Assembly: GCA_002493945.1 (NCBI GenBank)
Contig: DLAL01000069.1
Location: 1-35,481, forward strand
Direction: 5' to 3'
Length of the DNA: 35,481 nucleotides
DNA from: Porphyromonadaceae bacterium UBA7048
GTDB taxonomy: Bacteria; Bacteroidota; Bacteroidia; Bacteroidales; Muribaculaceae
This document shows positions 33,110 to 35,481 of this stretch, piece after piece. The notes below the pieces were generated by a model. The model saw only the letters and a program-made list of their open reading frames with translations. It searched no databases and was not told the DNA's origin. The first letter of the stretch is position 1. Every line of letters starts with the position of its first letter. The position numbers were made by a program, and so were the translations under genes.

Positions 33110-34321
33110 TCACCGCGCATGCCGCCGGGAGTCCGGTTCGCCCGGATACCACCAGCCGTATCCGTGGTCGATGACAGGTGCCGACGCGTCGGTGGGGTAT
33201 TCGTATCTGGCGTCGTGCTCGAACTGTGAGACTTTGTCGAGCCACAGCGGTATCTCGCCGCCGATACGGTTGCCGAAGCACCAGAATATGGCCAGCCGCG
33301 TATTTTCTTCGAAGTCAAGGCGTTCAAGTCTGTTATTGAAGCAGCTGATCAGGCTGAGAAACGATGCATCGGTGAGGTCCAGTGCCGTCAGGCGGTTTTC
33401 GTAGCACCAGACCGACCGCAGCCGGCGGCGATAGGGGATGACGAGTTTTTCGAGGCGGTTTTCGTGGCATCTAAGCTCCTGAAGGCTTACGCAGCGGCTC
33501 AGGTCGATGTCGGTCAGAGCGTTGTTCTCGCATCCCAGGTCGATGAGCGTGGTGCTCCATCCGACGGACAGGTCAGTCAGCCGGTTGTAGCCTACATGGA
33601 GATGCCTGAGCGAATGGCACCCGTCCACGTTGACTTTCGTGAGCGAGTTGCTGATCAGATAGACTTCCTCAAGCAGAGGGCAGTCGCTGAGGTCGACTTC
33701 CGTCAGTTCGTTCTTGGATGCGCGGATGCTGACAAGGGCCTTGCACCCCGACAGGTCGAGCTTCCCCTTGAGGTAGTGTTCGCCGAGAATCAGTCCCAGG
33801 CGTCCGTCCTTGTATTTGACTTCGCTTCCCCATTGGTCGATGGGCAGGTCAGAGCACCACTTGCCTCTGAAGCGCCAGTTCGGTCCGTCGGTATCGTTGT
33901 AAAGATGCACGAGATATTCGCGCACCTCGGCTTCGGTCGGCAGCCCGACGGCGAGCCCCTGCTGACTGACGGTCACTTCCGCCGACGCCCGTCCGGCGGT
34001 GATGACGAAGGTCACATCGCGGCTTTCGGCTGCGGTGTTGGCATACATGGTGAAGGTCACGCGGCACGCGTCTGCCGCCTCGCCTTTCTCGGTCTGCAGT
34101 ATCCCGTACGTGGCTTTGCGGTCGTCGGTGTAGGCTATCTTCCAGTCCTTGTTGGCCCTGAAGCATATCAAGGCGTCGCCTCCTGCCGCATCGACAGTCA
34201 GAGTCTCCGAGACCGGCGTGACGGTGTCGGGCTCGGGCGGCTCGGGAATGTCTTCGGTCTGAGGGCTGCAGGCTGCCGCTATCAGAGGCAGCCACATGAC
34301 CATGAGCCCGCGCCACATCAT
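33110..34321 (-). CDS. BACON plus leucine-rich-repeat lipoprotein
   Basis: 403 residues. The N-terminus MMWRGLMVMWLPLIAAACSP has a lipobox ending at C18. A proline-rich spacer (EDIPEPPEPDTVTPV) leads to a BACON-like Ig domain (about 38-122, ending VITAGRASAEVTVSQQG), a module frequent in surface lipoproteins of gut Bacteroidota. After LYNDTDGPNWRFRGKWCSD, eight or so leucine-rich repeats of about 21 residues follow (185-355): LTEVDLSDCPLLEEV, LTDIDLSRCVSLQELRC, LTALDLTDASFLSLISC. LRR domains bind proteins or glycans; the ligand is unknown. The start overlaps the stop of the upstream gene (ATGA). Unusually the repeats carry a cysteine at regular positions (LGCEN, LRCHEN, VWCYEN, ISCFNN, FWCFGN), which would line one face. 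Confidence 0.85.
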   Translation of the reverse strand: MMWRGLMVMWLPLIAAACSPQTEDIPEPPEPDTVTPVSETLTVDAAGGDALICFRANKDWKIAYTDDRKATYGILQTEKGEAADACRVTFTMYANTAAESRDVTFVITAGRASAEVTVSQQGLAVGLPTEAEVREYLVHLYNDTDGPNWRFRGKWCSDLPIDQWGSEVKYKDGRLGLILGEHYLKGKLDLSGCKALVSIRASKNELTEVDLSDCPLLEEVYLISNSLTKVNVDGCHSLRHLHVGYNRLTDLSVGWSTTLIDLGCENNALTDIDLSRCVSLQELRCHENRLEKLVIPYRRRLRSVWCYENRLTALDLTDASFLSLISCFNNRLERLDFEENTRLAIFWCFGNRIGGEIPLWLDKVSQFEHDARYEYPTDASAPVIDHGYGWWYPGEPDSRRHAR

Positions 34322-35049
34322 TCTGACCGGTGGCTTGAGAGATAGTCGTCGACGAAATCGACAAATATCTGCGGGTCGTCCATCACCTGTGCGGCATAGT
34401 CCTTGTGCGTCTGCTTGTCCTTGGAGGTGAAGCGCTGCATGACGCTCTCGGACAAACCGGGATTAGTCTTTTTTACCCTTGAGGCGAGATTGCTCGGGTC
34501 GAATCTCGCGTTCTGACATCCGTCCTCCAGAGGATAGGCGAAGAACGAGACGACTTCGCCGGTGTCCTTGAACCGTACATACCACATCTCGATGCGCTGG
34601 TCCAGGTTCATGCCGTGGACAGTGCAGTTGCCGATGTAGGGCATTTTGCAGAAGTCGACGCAACGACCGGCCGATATCCGGCGAATCAGTTTGAATTTGC
34701 CTTTCTTGAACGATATTCCCGGGGCCGGCAGATAGAAGTCTCCGGCCTTGAAGCGCTCGTGTGTGCTTGACGTGACCAGTATGGAGTCGACTTCCGACGC
34801 CTCGCACTTGATGGTCTTGCCGGGATTGTCGGCAGAGACGATGTGGAAGTTATGACCGGGATTGATGAATGTCTGACGGTAGGTGAGCCAGTGCTTGGGT
34901 AGTTTGCCTTCGTAGACGCGGCCGTCCTTGAACCATACTTTCGCCTCGATGCGGCCGTCATCGTCTTTGTCTTTCTTGGCGTACGTCGGCTGTGCTGTCA
35001 GAAGAACGACGGCCAGCAGGACGAGGAGAGCTGAGATAAATGCTTTCAT
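34318..35049 (-). CDS. Secreted protein of unknown function (paralog of the next gene)
   Basis: 243 residues. A clear signal peptide (MKAFISALLVLLAVVLLTAQPTYA) is followed by a basic, lysine-rich start (KKDKDDDGRIEAKVWFKDGRVYEG). The rest is soluble and strand-rich, with HFHIVSADNPGKTIKCEASEVDSILV in pieces and four cysteines (C at TIKCEAS, GRCVDFCK, IGNCTVHG) that could form disulfides in the periplasm or outside. I recognise no family. The C-terminal third (VSFFAYPLEDG to FVDFVDDYLSSH) resembles the end of the truncated gene upstream, so they are likely tandem paralogs. Start and stop overlap with both neighbours by 4 bp (35046-35049 and 34318-34321), so all three genes form one translationally coupled operon ending in the LRR lipoprotein. 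Confidence 0.7.
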   Translation of the reverse strand: MKAFISALLVLLAVVLLTAQPTYAKKDKDDDGRIEAKVWFKDGRVYEGKLPKHWLTYRQTFINPGHNFHIVSADNPGKTIKCEASEVDSILVTSSTHERFKAGDFYLPAPGISFKKGKFKLIRRISAGRCVDFCKMPYIGNCTVHGMNLDQRIEMWYVRFKDTGEVVSFFAYPLEDGCQNARFDPSNLASRVKKTNPGLSESVMQRFTSKDKQTHKDYAAQVMDDPQIFVDFVDDYLSSHRSE

Positions 35050-35481
35050 TGCTGTTCGGGTTGAGTCGTGTTGTTATAGTAGTCTTCTACGGCATCGAGC
35101 ATGACGGCCCAGCGGTCTGGCACTTCTTTCTTGCGCTTCTTGTCGGCCTTGAACCATTGCTCGATGTGGTTGAAGAGTTCGGGATGGCTTTTGCCCAGCC
35201 CGTGTTTCATGACGTTGAGATTGAATCCTCCGTTCTCCTCATAGTAGAACGGATAGGCCACGCTGTCGCCCTCCAGTTTGAGGCAGGGCAGGGGATAGTC
35301 GGTCCATACTTCGCGGAAACCGCGCTTGACGTATACTCGTGTCGAAGGCGCGATAATCCGGGCGTGGGCCGAGCGCTCGCCTTCGCCTGAGATCCATGTG
35401 GATGTGGCATTCTTTTTACCGAGCTTGGGTGTGGCTACGGTGTAGACACGCCACACCTTAATGTAGGGATATTCAGATAAT
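35046..35481 (-). CDS. Secreted-type protein of unknown function, 5' end outside window
   Basis: The frame is open through the right edge (LSEYPYIKVWRVYTVATPKLG are the first visible residues in this frame), so the start codon and any signal peptide are outside. A GTG at 35454-35456 could be read as a start, but the open frame upstream makes it unlikely. At least 145 residues are visible. The C-terminal half (DSVAYPFYYEENGGFN, then LDAVEDYYNNTTQPEQQ) parallels the next gene, with a similar length between the YP and the DYx motifs. No known domain is recognised. The stop TGA overlaps the ATG of the following gene. Confidence 0.65.
   Translation of the reverse strand, partial: LSEYPYIKVWRVYTVATPKLGKKNATSTWISGEGERSAHARIIAPSTRVYVKRGFREVWTDYPLPCLKLEGDSVAYPFYYEENGGFNLNVMKHGLGKSHPELFNHIEQWFKADKKRKKEVPDRWAVMLDAVEDYYNNTTQPEQQ

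Noticed and set aside
31167..33281. A 704-codon open frame antisense to the OPT transporter
   Set aside because: Histidine- and alanine-rich translation without domains; the plus-strand frame is a clear membrane transporter.
35046..35456. A complete 136-residue gene starting at GTG 35454-35456
   Set aside because: The frame is open to the right edge, so the gene is better described as truncated at its 5' end.

Overview
The window looks like a chromosomal segment of a fairly GC-rich member of the Bacteroidales. The evidence is: several promoters of the Bacteroidota type (TTTG or TTG, about 20 nt, then TAnnTTTG); a TonB-dependent receptor with a carboxypeptidase-regulatory-like N-terminal domain; DUF4876- and DUF6850-type partners; proteins with type IX secretion-like C-terminal domains; a single-chain pyruvate:ferredoxin oxidoreductase; and a parA-parB-DUF5683-LysM transglycosylase gene string. 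A Muribaculaceae-like gut anaerobe would fit, but the sequence alone does not fix the family. I saw no tRNA, rRNA, CRISPR array, insertion sequence or phage module.

Layout. (1) 1-1450, minus strand: an HD-HD type cation diffusion facilitator followed by a membrane protein with a bacterial PH-like domain that runs off the left edge. (2) 1744-3774, plus strand: a secreted right-handed beta-helix protein, ending at a bidirectional terminator. (3) 13098-3814, minus strand: a tightly packed five-gene operon of TonB-dependent receptor (TTG start), DUF4876 lipoprotein, DUF6850-type outer-membrane barrel, M16 metallopeptidase and nitroreductase-like flavoprotein. This resembles an outer-membrane import-and-process system. 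(4) 13240-15039, minus strand: a secreted beta-propeller-like protein with a type IX sorting-like tail. (5) 15332-18910, plus strand: nifJ, with strongly biased codons and a strong terminator. Between (4) and (5) is an unexplained structured element ending in an intrinsic terminator.

(6) 19066-20594: a secreted alpha/beta-hydrolase esterase and an SGNH hydrolase, overlapping by 4 bp if the SGNH gene's first ATG is used, or 8 bp apart with the preferred start. (7) 20657-21619: ftsY, behind the best promoter of the window. (8) 21737-26748: a 760-residue in-frame fusion of RimO with a complete-looking chorismate-binding (isochorismate synthase-like) enzyme, then two large SGNH hydrolases with inserted domains. 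(9) 26849-33008: parA, parB, a DUF5683 protein, an MltD-like lytic transglycosylase with LysM domains, and an OPT-family transporter, all closely spaced. Upstream of parA are two DnaA-box-like 9-mers and a hairpin whose arms are parS-like half-sites and which overlaps the promoter. (10) 35481-33110, minus strand: two related secreted proteins of unknown function (the first truncated by the right edge) and a BACON plus leucine-rich-repeat lipoprotein, joined by ATGA overlaps.

Functionally the window mixes housekeeping (pyruvate oxidation, SRP receptor, ribosomal protein S12 modification, chromosome partitioning, cell-wall turnover) with cell-surface acquisition and glycan-modification functions. 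The points most worth a second look are the RimO-isochorismate synthase fusion, the TonB-receptor/M16-peptidase operon, the parA upstream region and the structured element upstream of nifJ.
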